Below, one piece after another: positions 38,817-48,374 of a stretch of 64,000 nt of DNA. Each line of letters starts with the position of its first letter. Within the stretch, counting starts at the first letter, position 1. Below the pieces are notes generated by a model. That model was not told where the DNA came from and ran no database searches. It saw nothing but the letters and a program-made list of their open reading frames with translations. The translations under genes were made by a program, and so were the position numbers. Source of the stretch: Epilithonimonas zeae (GTDB lineage: Bacteria; Bacteroidota; Bacteroidia; Flavobacteriales; Weeksellaceae); contig NZ_CP075338.1 of assembly GCF_023278365.1 (NCBI RefSeq), positions 2,852,001 through 2,916,000 of the forward strand, in the 5' to 3' direction.

Positions 38817-40472
38817 TTAAATGCTTGTAATATAGGTATATAAGTCTAAGGTTTCGTCGTGTCCCATTTTCTTTACAATCCGCTCTTTTCTTTTGCGACA
38901 AGCCTCTGGAGTGATGTTGAAAATGGTCGAAATCTCTTTTACTGACAGATTCATATAGACATATGAAAGGAATCTTACATCGTTTGAATTAAGGTCAGGA
39001 TGAAGCTGTTTCAATCTGGCAATAAAACCTTGATTGACTTCTTCGAAATGAACCAGAAAACTTTCTTCTTCGTGTGTTTGTTTTTGAAGAATTTTGAATT
39101 GTTTGATGATACTGCTGATGTCCACATTGTTCAGATCGTCCGATTCTCTGGAAAGTGTGTTGATGAGGTCATCTATAAGTTCTATTTTTGTGGAAAGCTG
39201 TAAAGCCTTGGTTGTCAGTTTCCTATTTTTGGCCTCGATTTCGTTTTTGTATTTTTCTTCTTCCAATAAAGCCGAAACCTCTTTTTCTTTTAATTGATTC
39301 TCAAGGATTTCCTTATTCTTTTTTTCTTTTTCGAGTTCAAGCTTAGCGATTTCTGCGTTATTTTGTTCGATGATTTTCTGCTGCTTGTTTTTGACAATGC
39401 TGTTTCTCAACGCCCAAAAAATTATTAGAGCAATGAAAATAGCTAGCAAAATTCCCTTGATGAAAAAAGAACGCTGAGTCGTCAGTTTTCCTTTACTTTC
39501 TGCCAAATCTTTCTGTGAATTATGAAGCTCAAATTTGATTTTACTGTTCTCGAAAAGCTGTCCGTTTTTGATTCTATTCACCGAATCTTTCACAGCCATT
39601 ATCGAATCTTTGTAAGAAACTGCGCGCTCGATGTCATTGGTTTTTTGATAAAGTTTGCTGAATCTTCCGAAAAGATTTTCTTTGAAATCAAAATTGAGAT
39701 TGTTTTTCTCGGCCAATTTCAAAAATTGAAACGCTTTCTGAAGGTCATTTTTTTGCTCAGCAATCGTAGAAAGATTATAGTAAATCTGCGTTTTATGCTC
39801 GGCATATTCCACACCATTCAGCTTCGGAAGCAACTCATTGGCCATTTTTTCCGCTTCATCATATTGTTTAAGATTCACCAATGTTTCCATATACGTCGAC
39901 TTTGCCAGCAGATAATATGGAGAACTTGCGGTGAGTTTCAGCGCTTCATCAATGTATTTTTTCGCTGTTTTGTAATCTCCTTTTTCATTATAAACGATAG
40001 TCAGATTAATGGCATATAAACCTTTGGAAGTGTTGTTGTTAACCTTTCCTGCAAGTTCATAAGCTTTGGAAAAATAATCTTTGGCTTTATCTATTTTATT
40101 GTCTCGGGAATAGAGAATGGCGATATTGTTCAGCACCGTCATTTCCGACTTTTCATCGAGATGAGCCACGGCAATTTTGTAAGCATCAAGATAATTATTC
40201 AACGCTTCGCCGTAATCCAGCATCATATAATAATTGGCGCCGATGTTGTTGACAGCCAGGAATTCTTCCCGATACCAACGGTTGTCCTGGGCAATTTTTT
40301 TGGTTTTGCTAAGAATTTGCAGTGACTTTACAAATTCCTTTTTGTTCATTGCTTCTACGCCTTCAATAATCATTTTTTCGCAATCCTTTGGCGTGATTGC
40401 AAATGCTTGAAAAGGCAGAAACAAAAGGAAAAAAATATAAATTAAACTTTTATAAAAAGTATGTGGAATCAT
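38817..40472 (-). CDS. TPR membrane protein with C-terminal HTH
   Basis: 551 residues. Signal peptide 1-25; about six TPR units fill residues 25-290 in the periplasm (AVNNIGANYYMMLDYGEAL, ETLVNLKQYDEAEKMANELL); a single membrane span lies near 330-352 (FFIKGILLAIFIALIIFWAL); a coiled coil (360-420, KLELEKEKKNKEILENQLKEKE) follows; and the last 70 residues (LNSNDVRFLSYVYMNLSVKEI, ITPEACRKRKERIVKKM) are a LuxR/GerE-like HTH. It probably senses a periplasmic signal and acts on DNA directly from the membrane. Its target is unknown. Confidence 0.88.
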   Translation of the reverse strand: MIPHTFYKSLIYIFFLLFLPFQAFAITPKDCEKMIIEGVEAMNKKEFVKSLQILSKTKKIAQDNRWYREEFLAVNNIGANYYMMLDYGEALNNYLDAYKIAVAHLDEKSEMTVLNNIAILYSRDNKIDKAKDYFSKAYELAGKVNNNTSKGLYAINLTIVYNEKGDYKTAKKYIDEALKLTASSPYYLLAKSTYMETLVNLKQYDEAEKMANELLPKLNGVEYAEHKTQIYYNLSTIAEQKNDLQKAFQFLKLAEKNNLNFDFKENLFGRFSKLYQKTNDIERAVSYKDSIMAVKDSVNRIKNGQLFENSKIKFELHNSQKDLAESKGKLTTQRSFFIKGILLAIFIALIIFWALRNSIVKNKQQKIIEQNNAEIAKLELEKEKKNKEILENQLKEKEVSALLEEEKYKNEIEAKNRKLTTKALQLSTKIELIDDLINTLSRESDDLNNVDISSIIKQFKILQKQTHEEESFLVHFEEVNQGFIARLKQLHPDLNSNDVRFLSYVYMNLSVKEISTIFNITPEACRKRKERIVKKMGHDETLDLYTYITSI

Positions 40473-40545
40473 TTAAAATTTCGGATAAAATCTAAGTAAA
40501 GATATAAAGATTTTGGATTATTTTTTTGAATTATTAAAATATAAA

Positions 40546-40670
40546 ACACAAAGGCAAAAGAGCTATTTCATTATAATTGTTTTTAATGCACAAAGAAAGT
40601 CGGAGATGTTTGAAAACATAGTGCTTAAAAACACAGTACATTCAAAAATAAAATCTATGTGCCCTTGTTT
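40546..40670. repeat. Dispersed intergenic hairpin, CACAAAGG family
   Basis: ACACAAAGGCAAAAG at the left end and CTATGTGCCCTTGTTT at the right, roughly complementary, with GCACAAAG and GTGCTTAAA between. Sits 70 bp upstream of pyrD. Confidence 0.5.
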
Positions 40671-40717
40671 AACTCGTTATTAAATGATTTTTTTAATCAA
40701 TTATCCTCACAAAAACG

Positions 40718-40725
40718 TAAATTTG
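40718..40725 (+). promoter_or_regulatory. -7 box of pyrD
   Basis: TAAATTTG with about 10 nt from the expected start of transcription to the ATG. Confidence 0.55.
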
Positions 40726-40740
40726 TAAAACTTTTCTCCG

Positions 40741-41748
40741 ATGTACAAAAGCCTAATTCGTCCTATTCTTTTCAAATTCGACCCCGAAGAAATTCATCAT
40801 TTTACTTTTTCTATTCTGAAGAATTTCGGATTTCTTGCCAAATTATTTTTACCAAAACCAATCGAAGATCAACGTCTGGAACGAGAAGTTTTTGGATTGA
40901 AATTTAAAAATCCGGTTGGCCTCGCCGCAGGTTTTGATAAAGACGCTAAACTCTTCAAAGAGTTGTCTGACCTAGGATTCGGGTTCATAGAAATTGGAAC
41001 TTTGACACCGAAACCACAACCAGGAAATGATAAAAAACGATTATTCAGACTGAAGGAAGATTCTGCAATCATTAACAGAATGGGCTTCAATAATGGCGGT
41101 GTTGATGAAGCCATTGAACGTCTGAAAAAAAATAAAAATGTTCTGATTGGCGGAAACATCGGAAAAAATAAAATGACGCTAAACGAAGAAGCAGTTAATG
41201 ATTACAAAATCTGTTTCGAAAAATTATTTCCTTACGTTGATTATTTCGTGGTTAATGTCAGTTCGCCAAATACGCCCAATCTCCGTGAACTTCAGGACAA
41301 AAAGCCTTTGACAGAATTATTATCAACGCTTCAAAACCTCAATCTTAAAAAGCCAAAACAAAAACCAATTCTGCTGAAAATTGCTCCGGATTTGACAGAT
41401 GAACAGCTTTTGGATATTATCGATATCGTTAAAGAAACACAAATTGCTGGCGTTATTGCTACAAACACAACTTTGTCAAGAGAAAATTTAGTTTCAGAAA
41501 ATAAATCAGAAATGGGCGGATTGTCCGGAAAACCATTAACAAAACGTTCTACAGAAGTCATCAGATTTTTATCGGAAAAAAGTGGAAAAGCCTTCCCAAT
41601 TATTGGCGTTGGCGGAATTCACACAGCACAGGATGCTTTAGAAAAACTAGAAGCTGGTGCAAGTCTCGTGCAGCTTTACACAGGCTTTATCTACGAAGGA
41701 CCGGAATTGATTAATGAAATTAATAAAGCAATTCTAAAGGGAAAATAA
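40741..41748 (+). CDS. pyrD: Dihydroorotate dehydrogenase (quinone), class 2
   Basis: Membrane-associated flavoenzyme that oxidises dihydroorotate to orotate, the fourth step of pyrimidine synthesis, using quinone. 335 residues, class 2 length. The N-terminal helices ([21 protein letters not shown]) are the quinone/membrane arm; then [15 protein letters not shown] (FMN site), MGFNNGGV, the catalytic Ser in [22 protein letters not shown] and [13 protein letters not shown] single-gene unit. Confidence 0.96.
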   Translation: MYKSLIRPILFKFDPEEIHHFTFSILKNFGFLAKLFLPKPIEDQRLEREVFGLKFKNPVGLAAGFDKDAKLFKELSDLGFGFIEIGTLTPKPQPGNDKKRLFRLKEDSAIINRMGFNNGGVDEAIERLKKNKNVLIGGNIGKNKMTLNEEAVNDYKICFEKLFPYVDYFVVNVSSPNTPNLRELQDKKPLTELLSTLQNLNLKKPKQKPILLKIAPDLTDEQLLDIIDIVKETQIAGVIATNTTLSRENLVSENKSEMGGLSGKPLTKRSTEVIRFLSEKSGKAFPIIGVGGIHTAQDALEKLEAGASLVQLYTGFIYEGPELINEINKAILKGK

Positions 41749-41836
41749 TTCTCATTGTTTTTCAAAAAATGATGTAATAAAACAGAGTCGATGATTGTTT
41801 TAAATGATAAGTAAACATTTAAAAAACTAATTAGCA

Positions 41837-44155
41837 ATGAAAAACATTTTATTGGTTTTAATCCTCATCTCAACGACTTTTTCTGCCCAGCAGAATCTTA
41901 AGATTAATGGAAAAATCATTAATTCTGACAAAGAGATAAATGCTCTCCCAATTGTTGTTTATCTTATGGGTGATGACAATCAATTAATTAAATCTACAAT
42001 CGCTCAGGATTCGAAGTTCGAATTTGACCAATTGAAGTCAGGAAATTACCATCTTCAGTTGTCATCAGATGAAACCATTCAGAATGAAAATCCATTTTAT
42101 TTGGAAAAAAACCTGGAGCTTTCTATTGCTTTTCAACCTAAAAGCCAAAAAATCGAGGAAGTAAAACTCACGGCAAAGAAAAATAATTTCAAGGTAGAAA
42201 AAGGAAATATCACTTTGGATGTTGTGAATTCTGCTTTGAACAAATTGCCGACATCAACAGACTTATTATCAAAATTGCCTTTTGTGCAGGTGGATGCTAA
42301 TGGTGAAGGTTTGTCTTTCGTCGGAAAAGGAACGCCGTTGCTTTATGTAGACAACCAAAGAGTAGATTTTTCTACATTATCTGCTATTGCTGTGGATGAT
42401 ATCAAGTCGGTGGAAATCATCAGAAATCCGTCTGTGAAATTTGAAGCTGAAGGAAAAGCAGTTGTCAAAATTAATCTGAAAAAGAGCAGAAAAGATGGTT
42501 CGCAATTGAGTGTTTCGGAAACGGCAACTTTTCAAAAACGATTCAGTAATTATCTTTCAGCCAATTTTCAACAAAAGAAAAATAAAACCGAGTGGAAACT
42601 GAATGCGGCTTACAACCAAATCAACCATTGGGAAAGCAACGGTTTTGATTATTCGGTTCCGAGTAAAAATATTGCTTCCAATTACGTTATTAAATCCATC
42701 ACGAAACGTCCGCAAACGATTTTTGGAGCGAGTCTTTATCAGGAACTGAACGATGAAGGCGATTATGTAACATTGTCGGTTAATAGTAATCTCAGACCAG
42801 ATAAAGGTGATAATAGTACCGACACATTCTACTCAGAAAATGATAATTCTGCCTTTATTAAAACGCTTAATCATCAAGACAGCCAACGGGCAACCGTCAA
42901 TTCTATTTTTAATTATAAAAAGAAAATAACAGATTGGGATGCTGAGATTTTGGCTGGATTTCAGTTCAAAAGAGAGAGCAAAAATGTAGATTATCAATTT
43001 TTCAATGATACCAATAATTCAGGTTACGAGTTCAATCAATTTCGTGTTCAGCGATATTCTGGAAATGTTTATTCCGGAAGAGTGGATATTGAAAAAAAAT
43101 TGAGCGACAATTATAGTTTGGAATTGGGAGGAAGTTACACGAAAGCCGAAACTAAAAACGATAATAAAACAACTTATAAGAATAATCAAAATCCGGAATT
43201 CTATCTGTATGATTTCAAGGAAGCCAATCTTGCAGGTTATATCAACCTCGCTGTGAGTGCTAACAAATGGAATATCAATGGCGGTTTGAGAACGGAATCA
43301 ACCAATGCGGAAGGTTTTAATAAAATTGAAAATCAAACTAAAATCAAAAGAGACTATTTTGATTGGTTTCCTAATGCAGAAATTAGTTTCAAACAAAATG
43401 ACAATTATGACTATACTCTGAGCTTCAGAAAAAGTATTTCCCGCCCCAATTACGCAGATTTATCTTCCGGCGGTTTGTACGGAAGTCCGTATGTTGAGTA
43501 TCAAGGTAATCCGGACTTGGTTCCGACTTATACCAACACAATTTCCTTTTCTACGAATCTGAAAAAAGTGTCCGTTAATGCTTCTGCTTACAAGAGCAAA
43601 AATCCTTTGGGTTACACATTGGTTTATGATGAGGCTAAAAATATTTCAAAATTCACAGCCGTTAATTTTGATAAAGAAATGGGCGTTTCTTTGGGTATTG
43701 ATTCTCTATTTCAAGGAAAAAAATGGACGTCTCAGAATAGTCTTTCCGTTAATTATGATAAAATCGAAGATTCTTTAGCCGTCCTGAAAAAATCAACACC
43801 TTATGTTTATTTTTCTACCAATAACACGGTTAATGTCTGGAAATATTTGTCAGTTCTGTTGGATGGTTCGTACATCACAAAACGTGTGGAAGGTTTGTAT
43901 GAAAACAATGCAATGTGCCTGGTCAATCTTGGGATGACATCTTCTATTTCCGATTTTGATTTTACGGTTCGCTACAATGATGTTTTCAATCAGATGAATT
44001 ATATCCAGAAAATGTCCTACAGCAAAATCAATTCTACTGGCACCTTTTTTGGAAATACACCAACAGTATCTTTTTCGGCCAGGTATAATTTTGGTAAATT
44101 GAAAAAGTCCAATTACAAAGAAAATGCGGTCAACGAGACTTCGAACAGGTTATAA
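41837..44155 (+). CDS. Outer-membrane beta-barrel receptor (TonB type)
   Basis: 772 residues. Signal peptide MKNILLVLILISTTFSAQ, a beta-sandwich regulatory domain (about 20-105), a degenerate plug (NALPTSTDLLSKLPFVQVD-like segment near 135-150, VDNQRVDFSTLSAIAVDDIKSVEIIRNPS) and a large barrel. It belongs to the outer membrane beta-barrel family in which the substrate is unknown. It is 10 bp upstream of a DUF2007 gene. No SusD-like partner is present, so a glycan locus is unlikely. Confidence 0.85.
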   Translation: MKNILLVLILISTTFSAQQNLKINGKIINSDKEINALPIVVYLMGDDNQLIKSTIAQDSKFEFDQLKSGNYHLQLSSDETIQNENPFYLEKNLELSIAFQPKSQKIEEVKLTAKKNNFKVEKGNITLDVVNSALNKLPTSTDLLSKLPFVQVDANGEGLSFVGKGTPLLYVDNQRVDFSTLSAIAVDDIKSVEIIRNPSVKFEAEGKAVVKINLKKSRKDGSQLSVSETATFQKRFSNYLSANFQQKKNKTEWKLNAAYNQINHWESNGFDYSVPSKNIASNYVIKSITKRPQTIFGASLYQELNDEGDYVTLSVNSNLRPDKGDNSTDTFYSENDNSAFIKTLNHQDSQRATVNSIFNYKKKITDWDAEILAGFQFKRESKNVDYQFFNDTNNSGYEFNQFRVQRYSGNVYSGRVDIEKKLSDNYSLELGGSYTKAETKNDNKTTYKNNQNPEFYLYDFKEANLAGYINLAVSANKWNINGGLRTESTNAEGFNKIENQTKIKRDYFDWFPNAEISFKQNDNYDYTLSFRKSISRPNYADLSSGGLYGSPYVEYQGNPDLVPTYTNTISFSTNLKKVSVNASAYKSKNPLGYTLVYDEAKNISKFTAVNFDKEMGVSLGIDSLFQGKKWTSQNSLSVNYDKIEDSLAVLKKSTPYVYFSTNNTVNVWKYLSVLLDGSYITKRVEGLYENNAMCLVNLGMTSSISDFDFTVRYNDVFNQMNYIQKMSYSKINSTGTFFGNTPTVSFSARYNFGKLKKSNYKENAVNETSNRL

Positions 44156-44165
44156 TCAATGAATT

Positions 44166-44390
44166 ATGGAATTAGTTACACTCAAGATTTTCAATACAGA
44201 AATCGAAGCAGAAATGCTCAAAATTTTCCTGGAAACCAATGATATTGAAACTTATGTTTTCGGCAATATTTTAGCAAATACTTACAATTTGTTCAACAAT
44301 ACAAGTGGTGGCGTTCAACTGAAAGTTTCAGAAAATGACTTTGAAAAAGCGAATGAATTGATGACTCAATTTTATAATAAAGAATTATAA
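44166..44390 (+). CDS. DUF2007 protein (putative signal-transducing)
   Basis: 74 residues. ELVTLKIFNTEIEAEMLKIFLE at the start, then ETYVFGNI and GGVQLKVSENDFEKANELM, are the usual pattern of DUF2007 small ferredoxin-like proteins of unknown action. It closes the transcription unit of the outer-membrane barrel and is followed by a terminator. Confidence 0.85.
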   Translation: MELVTLKIFNTEIEAEMLKIFLETNDIETYVFGNILANTYNLFNNTSGGVQLKVSENDFEKANELMTQFYNKEL

Positions 44391-44410
44391 ATCGATCTCA
44401 AATAATAAAA

Positions 44411-44439
44411 AAATGCAACCATCACGGTTGCATTTCGTA
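44411..44439 (+). terminator. Terminator after DUF2007 gene
   Basis: Perfect 10-bp stem AAATGCAACC/GGTTGCATTT, loop ATCAC; A-rich and T-rich flanks on either side, so it may serve the convergent minus-strand gene too. Confidence 0.85.
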
Positions 44440-44459
44440 TTTCAATTAAAATCTAATTT

Positions 44460-44900
44460 TTATGATAAAGGTGCTCCAACAGCCAAATCACAACGATGAT
44501 GAGGTTCGCCGTGCGCTGGATTCAAAGCTGGCTTTGGTCCAAATGATGGCGCAGGCGCGGAAGGAGTTGTAGTAGCAGGCACAGGATTCGGGTTCAAAAT
44601 AGACGGCGTTGAAGGTTGTGCCACATTTTGTGTCGGTGCGCTGTCAATTGGTGCACCAACAGCAATTTCGCAACGGTGATATGGCTGTCCGTGTTCAGGA
44701 TTCAAAGCTGGTTTTCCAGATGTAGAAAGGTTGGTGACAGATGATGCAACTTCAGCCGGAGCAGGTGTTGTGACATTTGCTGTACTGTCGATTGCTATAG
44801 AATCAACTTTCGGAGCTTCGCTTTCTGCAACACTCTTTTTCGCTTTATCACAAGAATATAACAATGTGACACCAGCTATTAGGATTTTTATTGTTTTCAA
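44460..44900 (-). CDS. Lipoprotein with duplicated HRC motif
   Basis: 146 residues. Lipobox with Cys17 (LLYSC). Pro/Thr/Ala-rich linkers separate two copies of a 22-residue motif: KPALNPEHGQPYHRCEIAVG (63-82) and KPALNPAHGEPHHRCDLAVG (123-142). The fixed His, His-Arg-Cys and Gly-Ala-Pro positions suggest a metal or haem site. I recall similar motifs in Bacteroidota lipoproteins but no function. It sits between the DUF2007 gene and the metal-related HMA cluster, on the minus strand. Confidence 0.8.
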   Translation of the reverse strand: MKTIKILIAGVTLLYSCDKAKKSVAESEAPKVDSIAIDSTANVTTPAPAEVASSVTNLSTSGKPALNPEHGQPYHRCEIAVGAPIDSAPTQNVAQPSTPSILNPNPVPATTTPSAPAPSFGPKPALNPAHGEPHHRCDLAVGAPLS

Positions 44901-44962
44901 TGCTTTAATTTTTATTAAAATTAAGATTTTATTTTGAACTTAATACTGCTCTTATAATTTAA

Positions 44963-45060
44963 AACCACACAGTCACATAGGAAAATTTAAATCTGATTGG
45001 TAAGATAAAATTGGACTGATGATTATGTTTATCCATTCAAAACTATGTGTCTATGTGGTT
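44963..45060. repeat. Dispersed intergenic hairpin, CACATAG variant
   Basis: AACCACACAGTCACATAG (44963-44980) faces CTATGTGTCTATGTGGTT (45043-45060), 16 of 18 bases complementary. A variant of the CACAAAGG family with the same spacing. Confidence 0.7.
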
Positions 45061-45070
45061 GATAAACATT

Positions 45071-47416
45071 TTAAAACTTAAAATCCACGCCAACGTAGAA
45101 ATTCTGTTTCATAATTGGTGCGTAAACCATTCCGCCGTCAAAATAATTTCCAAACGGATTAGCTGCGTCAAGAATCGCCACTTTCTGCTGATATCCGGTC
45201 AAATTCTCTCCACCCAAATAAACTCTGATTTTCTCCGAGAAATTTCTGGAAATCTGAGCATTCAAAGTAGCATAACTTGGCGAATAATCTCCAATTTGAA
45301 ATTCTGCCGGATTTGATTTTGTATTCGGAAGTCTTTGTTTTCCGACTAAATTTAAAGTCGTGTCAAAGCTCCAAAATCTGCCTTTCTCCGTTTTATTGGT
45401 TGAATAAGCCAAGTTCGCAAATCCACGATGTTTAGCCATGAAAGGGACTTTTTTTAATCCGCTCAAATAATCCAAAGCAACATCATAATATTTGTAAGCC
45501 ACTCTGAACTCCAGGTTTTTCACAGGCTGGAAATCCCATTGCGTTTGAAAACTGTTCGCAAAAGATTTTCCTTCAAGATTATAGAACAAAATTTTCTGTG
45601 CAGATTCATCCAAATCTGTCACAACCTGATTTTGGAAATCCGTTCTGAAAAAATCAGCCAAAACCGTGGATTTTCTTCCAAATAATTTGAATTCTTGTTG
45701 TAAACTTACGCCGTAATTCCAAGCAATTTCCGGCTTCAAACCATAGATTTCGCCGCCATTATTGATGATTTGGATTTGTCGGTTGGATGCAAAATAAGAC
45801 TGGCTTTCTGCAAAGATATTCGCAGTTCTGAAGCCTCTTCCAGCCGAAATTCTGAAAATCGTTTTTGGCGTCAAATCATATTTGAAATTCATTCTTGGTG
45901 TAAACTGCGTTCCTGCAAGATTGTGGAAATCAACACGAGCGCCTGTTACCAAAGTGAATTTTTCGCCTGTCAAAGTATATTCTGCAAACAACCCAGGAAC
46001 GGTTTCTGTTCTTTTGTAATTGTCCAAAAGATAATCTTCATCGTATTTGTCATAAAGAAAACTTGCACCAACTTTATACTTGTTGTTAGTATTTCCGATG
46101 ATACTTTCGAAAATCAAGTTGGAATAATAAGAAGTCTCTTTCCCAAAATAATTTCTCAATCCGAAAAAGCTATCTTGCTGATGATAAGTCAATTGATTCA
46201 TCCAACCCAAACTTTGGTAAGGTTTCCCTTTGAAAACATAACCGGTTTTGTTCCACAACTGAAATCTCGAAATATCAATCCCAACACCATAAAGCGATTG
46301 ATCTTTTTGTGGAATTCTTTTGTTAAATCCGATTTGTCCTGCTGTTCTCTCATCTTTCAGATAATTAATTCCGAAATGTGAAGCGAATCCAGAGTTTTCC
46401 AAATCATTGTAATTCAGTAAATAAGCTACATTTAGCTGGCTTCCTTTTGGTCGGTCAAGAAAACCGTCATCATTCATATCTGTATCACCAAAAGTTCCGT
46501 TGCCGTGCAACAAAACACTTTGAGTCCATTTGCCGGAAATTGGAGAAGTATGAGTTACATTCGCTTCAACACGACCGTTGTTATCGGAAAACAAATTGAT
46601 TTCTGTTTCCGATTTTTTATCATCGTCGTGAGACTTCAAAAGTTCGGTATTGATTTGACCCGTAATACTTTCGTAGCCATTCACAACTGTACTTCCGCCT
46701 TTTGTTAATTGAATTCCGCCAATCCATTTTCCGGGAATGAAATTCAGTCCATAAGGCGAAGCCAAACCACGGATTTCCGGTAATTGTTCCTTGGTCAAAA
46801 GAGTATATTTCTGATCCAATCCGAGCATTTTCAATTGCTTGGTTCCTGTAACCGCATTGCTGAATGACACATCAACAGTTGCGTTGGTTTCGAAACTTTC
46901 GGAAAGGTTGCAGCAAGCGGCTTTCAGCAATTCTTTGGAACTGATATTGAAAATCAATCCCGCTTCTTTTTTGCTGATAGCTGTTGCTTCTTTTTCTCTC
47001 GTCAGTTTTACACCTTCAATCTGATTGGTTTTTTTATCGGAATCTGAGTCGTGGTCAGCATTTTCATTCGGAGCTTTGAAATCAGAACCTCTTGTGTACA
47101 GGCAGCAAGAAGGCAGATTTTTATAGGCATCTTCAGGCGCTTTATATTTCTCGTTATCGTGACCAACTTCAGCGATTTGTTTCAGGATATCATCACATTT
47201 GACTTTCGATTCGTCAAGCGTCATCGTCAAAGTTTGATTATCGGCGGTCCAATTGGCTGTCTGCGCGCCGGCTTTCAAAGCTGCTTTTTCTATTCTGGCC
47301 TTGCACATATTGCAATTTCCTTTTACCAAAAACTGTTCTGTAACGGTTTGTGCAAAAGAGAATACTGAACAAACGAGCAGCACAGAAAACATAAGTTTTC
47401 TACTTAAATAATTCAT
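45071..47416 (-). CDS. TonB-dependent receptor with N-terminal HMA domain
   Basis: 781 residues from the ATG at 47416 (a TTG two codons upstream is less likely). Signal peptide ends FSFAQ; residues about 25-100 are a heavy-metal-associated domain with Cys pair near residues 35-38 (KGNCNMCKARIEKAAL) and VGHDNEKY at the end; then SCCLYTRG, a plug domain (KMLGLDQKYTLLTKEQLPEIRG) and a barrel ending in DFKF. This fusion suggests uptake or sensing of copper or another soft metal. It is 20 bp downstream of a lone HMA gene on the same strand, so the two form an operon. Confidence 0.9.
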   Translation of the reverse strand: MNYLSRKLMFSVLLVCSVFSFAQTVTEQFLVKGNCNMCKARIEKAALKAGAQTANWTADNQTLTMTLDESKVKCDDILKQIAEVGHDNEKYKAPEDAYKNLPSCCLYTRGSDFKAPNENADHDSDSDKKTNQIEGVKLTREKEATAISKKEAGLIFNISSKELLKAACCNLSESFETNATVDVSFSNAVTGTKQLKMLGLDQKYTLLTKEQLPEIRGLASPYGLNFIPGKWIGGIQLTKGGSTVVNGYESITGQINTELLKSHDDDKKSETEINLFSDNNGRVEANVTHTSPISGKWTQSVLLHGNGTFGDTDMNDDGFLDRPKGSQLNVAYLLNYNDLENSGFASHFGINYLKDERTAGQIGFNKRIPQKDQSLYGVGIDISRFQLWNKTGYVFKGKPYQSLGWMNQLTYHQQDSFFGLRNYFGKETSYYSNLIFESIIGNTNNKYKVGASFLYDKYDEDYLLDNYKRTETVPGLFAEYTLTGEKFTLVTGARVDFHNLAGTQFTPRMNFKYDLTPKTIFRISAGRGFRTANIFAESQSYFASNRQIQIINNGGEIYGLKPEIAWNYGVSLQQEFKLFGRKSTVLADFFRTDFQNQVVTDLDESAQKILFYNLEGKSFANSFQTQWDFQPVKNLEFRVAYKYYDVALDYLSGLKKVPFMAKHRGFANLAYSTNKTEKGRFWSFDTTLNLVGKQRLPNTKSNPAEFQIGDYSPSYATLNAQISRNFSEKIRVYLGGENLTGYQQKVAILDAANPFGNYFDGGMVYAPIMKQNFYVGVDFKF

Positions 47417-47436
47417 CGTCAAAAAATTTAAATTAA

Positions 47437-47829
47437 TTACTTAAGCTCGCAGACTTGTTTTTTATCAGCATTTTTCGCCAACTTTTTGCTGTTGTCAGGA
47501 CGGTCGTACTGGCAGCAAGCATCCAAATCGTCATAAGATTTGTCAGAAGCACGGAACATCTCGTTGTCGTGACCCACTTCCGCAACGTTTTTTAAAACCG
47601 TTTTTTTGTCAGTTTTAGATGCGTCATAACTTACGGTCAGGACTTTTTTGTTCATACTCCAAACCGCTGACTTTACGTTTTTGTCAGATTTAGCAGCCGT
47701 TTCGATGCGTTCTTTGCACATTCCGCAGTTGCCTTCTACTTTAGCTTTGAAGGATTTGGTTTGAGCAGAAAAATTGGAGAATAGAAATATGGAAAGGAAT
47801 AAAATTCCTGATTTTATGATTGTATTCAT
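47437..47829 (-). CDS. Periplasmic HMA-domain metal-binding protein
   Basis: 130 residues with a signal peptide (MNTIIKSGILFLSIFLFSNFSAQ). The mature part is an HMA domain with the Cys pair CGMCK near residues 36-39 and then DASKTDKKTVLKNVAEVGHDNEMF, followed by a second, Cys-rich tail (DLDACCQYDRPDNSKK). It shares the GHDNE and CC-type ending with the N-terminal part of the receptor downstream, so one probably arose from the other. A metallochaperone role is likely; the metal is probably copper. Confidence 0.9.
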   Translation of the reverse strand: MNTIIKSGILFLSIFLFSNFSAQTKSFKAKVEGNCGMCKERIETAAKSDKNVKSAVWSMNKKVLTVSYDASKTDKKTVLKNVAEVGHDNEMFRASDKSYDDLDACCQYDRPDNSKKLAKNADKKQVCELK

Positions 47830-47971
47830 TTTGATTAATTTTAATTTGATTGAATTAAGATTTTTAAATAAACCTTTGAATTTATATTCTCGCAGATTTT
47901 AAGAATTTAGCAGATTAATTGTGGAAAAATCTGCAAGATTTGCTTAATCAGCGAGAGATTACTAATTAAAA

Positions 47972-48343
47972 TTAACCAAGTTTAGGCGGTTGCCAGATGT
48001 TGAACGTTCGCGCAAGAGGCGATTGTGAATAGTAAGAAAATTGATTGTTGATGGTGAAAATCGGTGTTTTCAATTTGTTATCAAAATTATTCAGAACAAC
48101 CGAAAAAACGAATCCCGAACTGCAGGTTTTGCAAGTGGTGCAATTGTCTTTGCAGTCTTTTTCTTTCTTGGAATCGTGATGACAGGAATCTGATTTTTTC
48201 TCTTCTTTTTTGCAACAGTCTGAGTTTTCTTTCTGAGCCTCACAGCAAGAAGTTTGAGCCAACTGAACATTAAAATTCTGCTTCGGAAATACAAAAATTC
48301 CCAAACAGAAAATCATTAATATCAATTGAAACTTTCTCAACAT
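47972..48343 (-). CDS. Cys-rich exported protein (HYC_CC_PP-like)
   Basis: 123 residues. Signal-like N-terminus (MLRKFQLILMIFCLGIFVF). A stretch of about 50 residues carries many Cys and Lys/Asp (SCCEAQKENSDCCKKEEKKS, DCKDNCTTCKTC), then a conserved-looking tail with SYYSQSPLARTFNIWQPPKLG. The CC clusters and the closing PP fit the HYC_CC_PP family name used in Bacteroidota, from memory. It starts the minus-strand metal-related group with the HMA protein and receptor. Metal binding is likely, function unknown. Confidence 0.75.
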   Translation of the reverse strand: MLRKFQLILMIFCLGIFVFPKQNFNVQLAQTSCCEAQKENSDCCKKEEKKSDSCHHDSKKEKDCKDNCTTCKTCSSGFVFSVVLNNFDNKLKTPIFTINNQFSYYSQSPLARTFNIWQPPKLG

Positions 48344-48374
48344 CGTCTTGCAAAATTATGAAATGTAAAATAAA

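Noticed and set aside
39522-40019. 165-codon frame on the plus strand
   Set aside because: Opposite the TPR regulator, which has a coherent signal peptide, TPRs, span and HTH.
45770-46381. 203-codon frame on the plus strand
   Set aside because: Lies opposite the HMA-TonB receptor gene, has Cys/Ile/Phe-rich text and no family resemblance.
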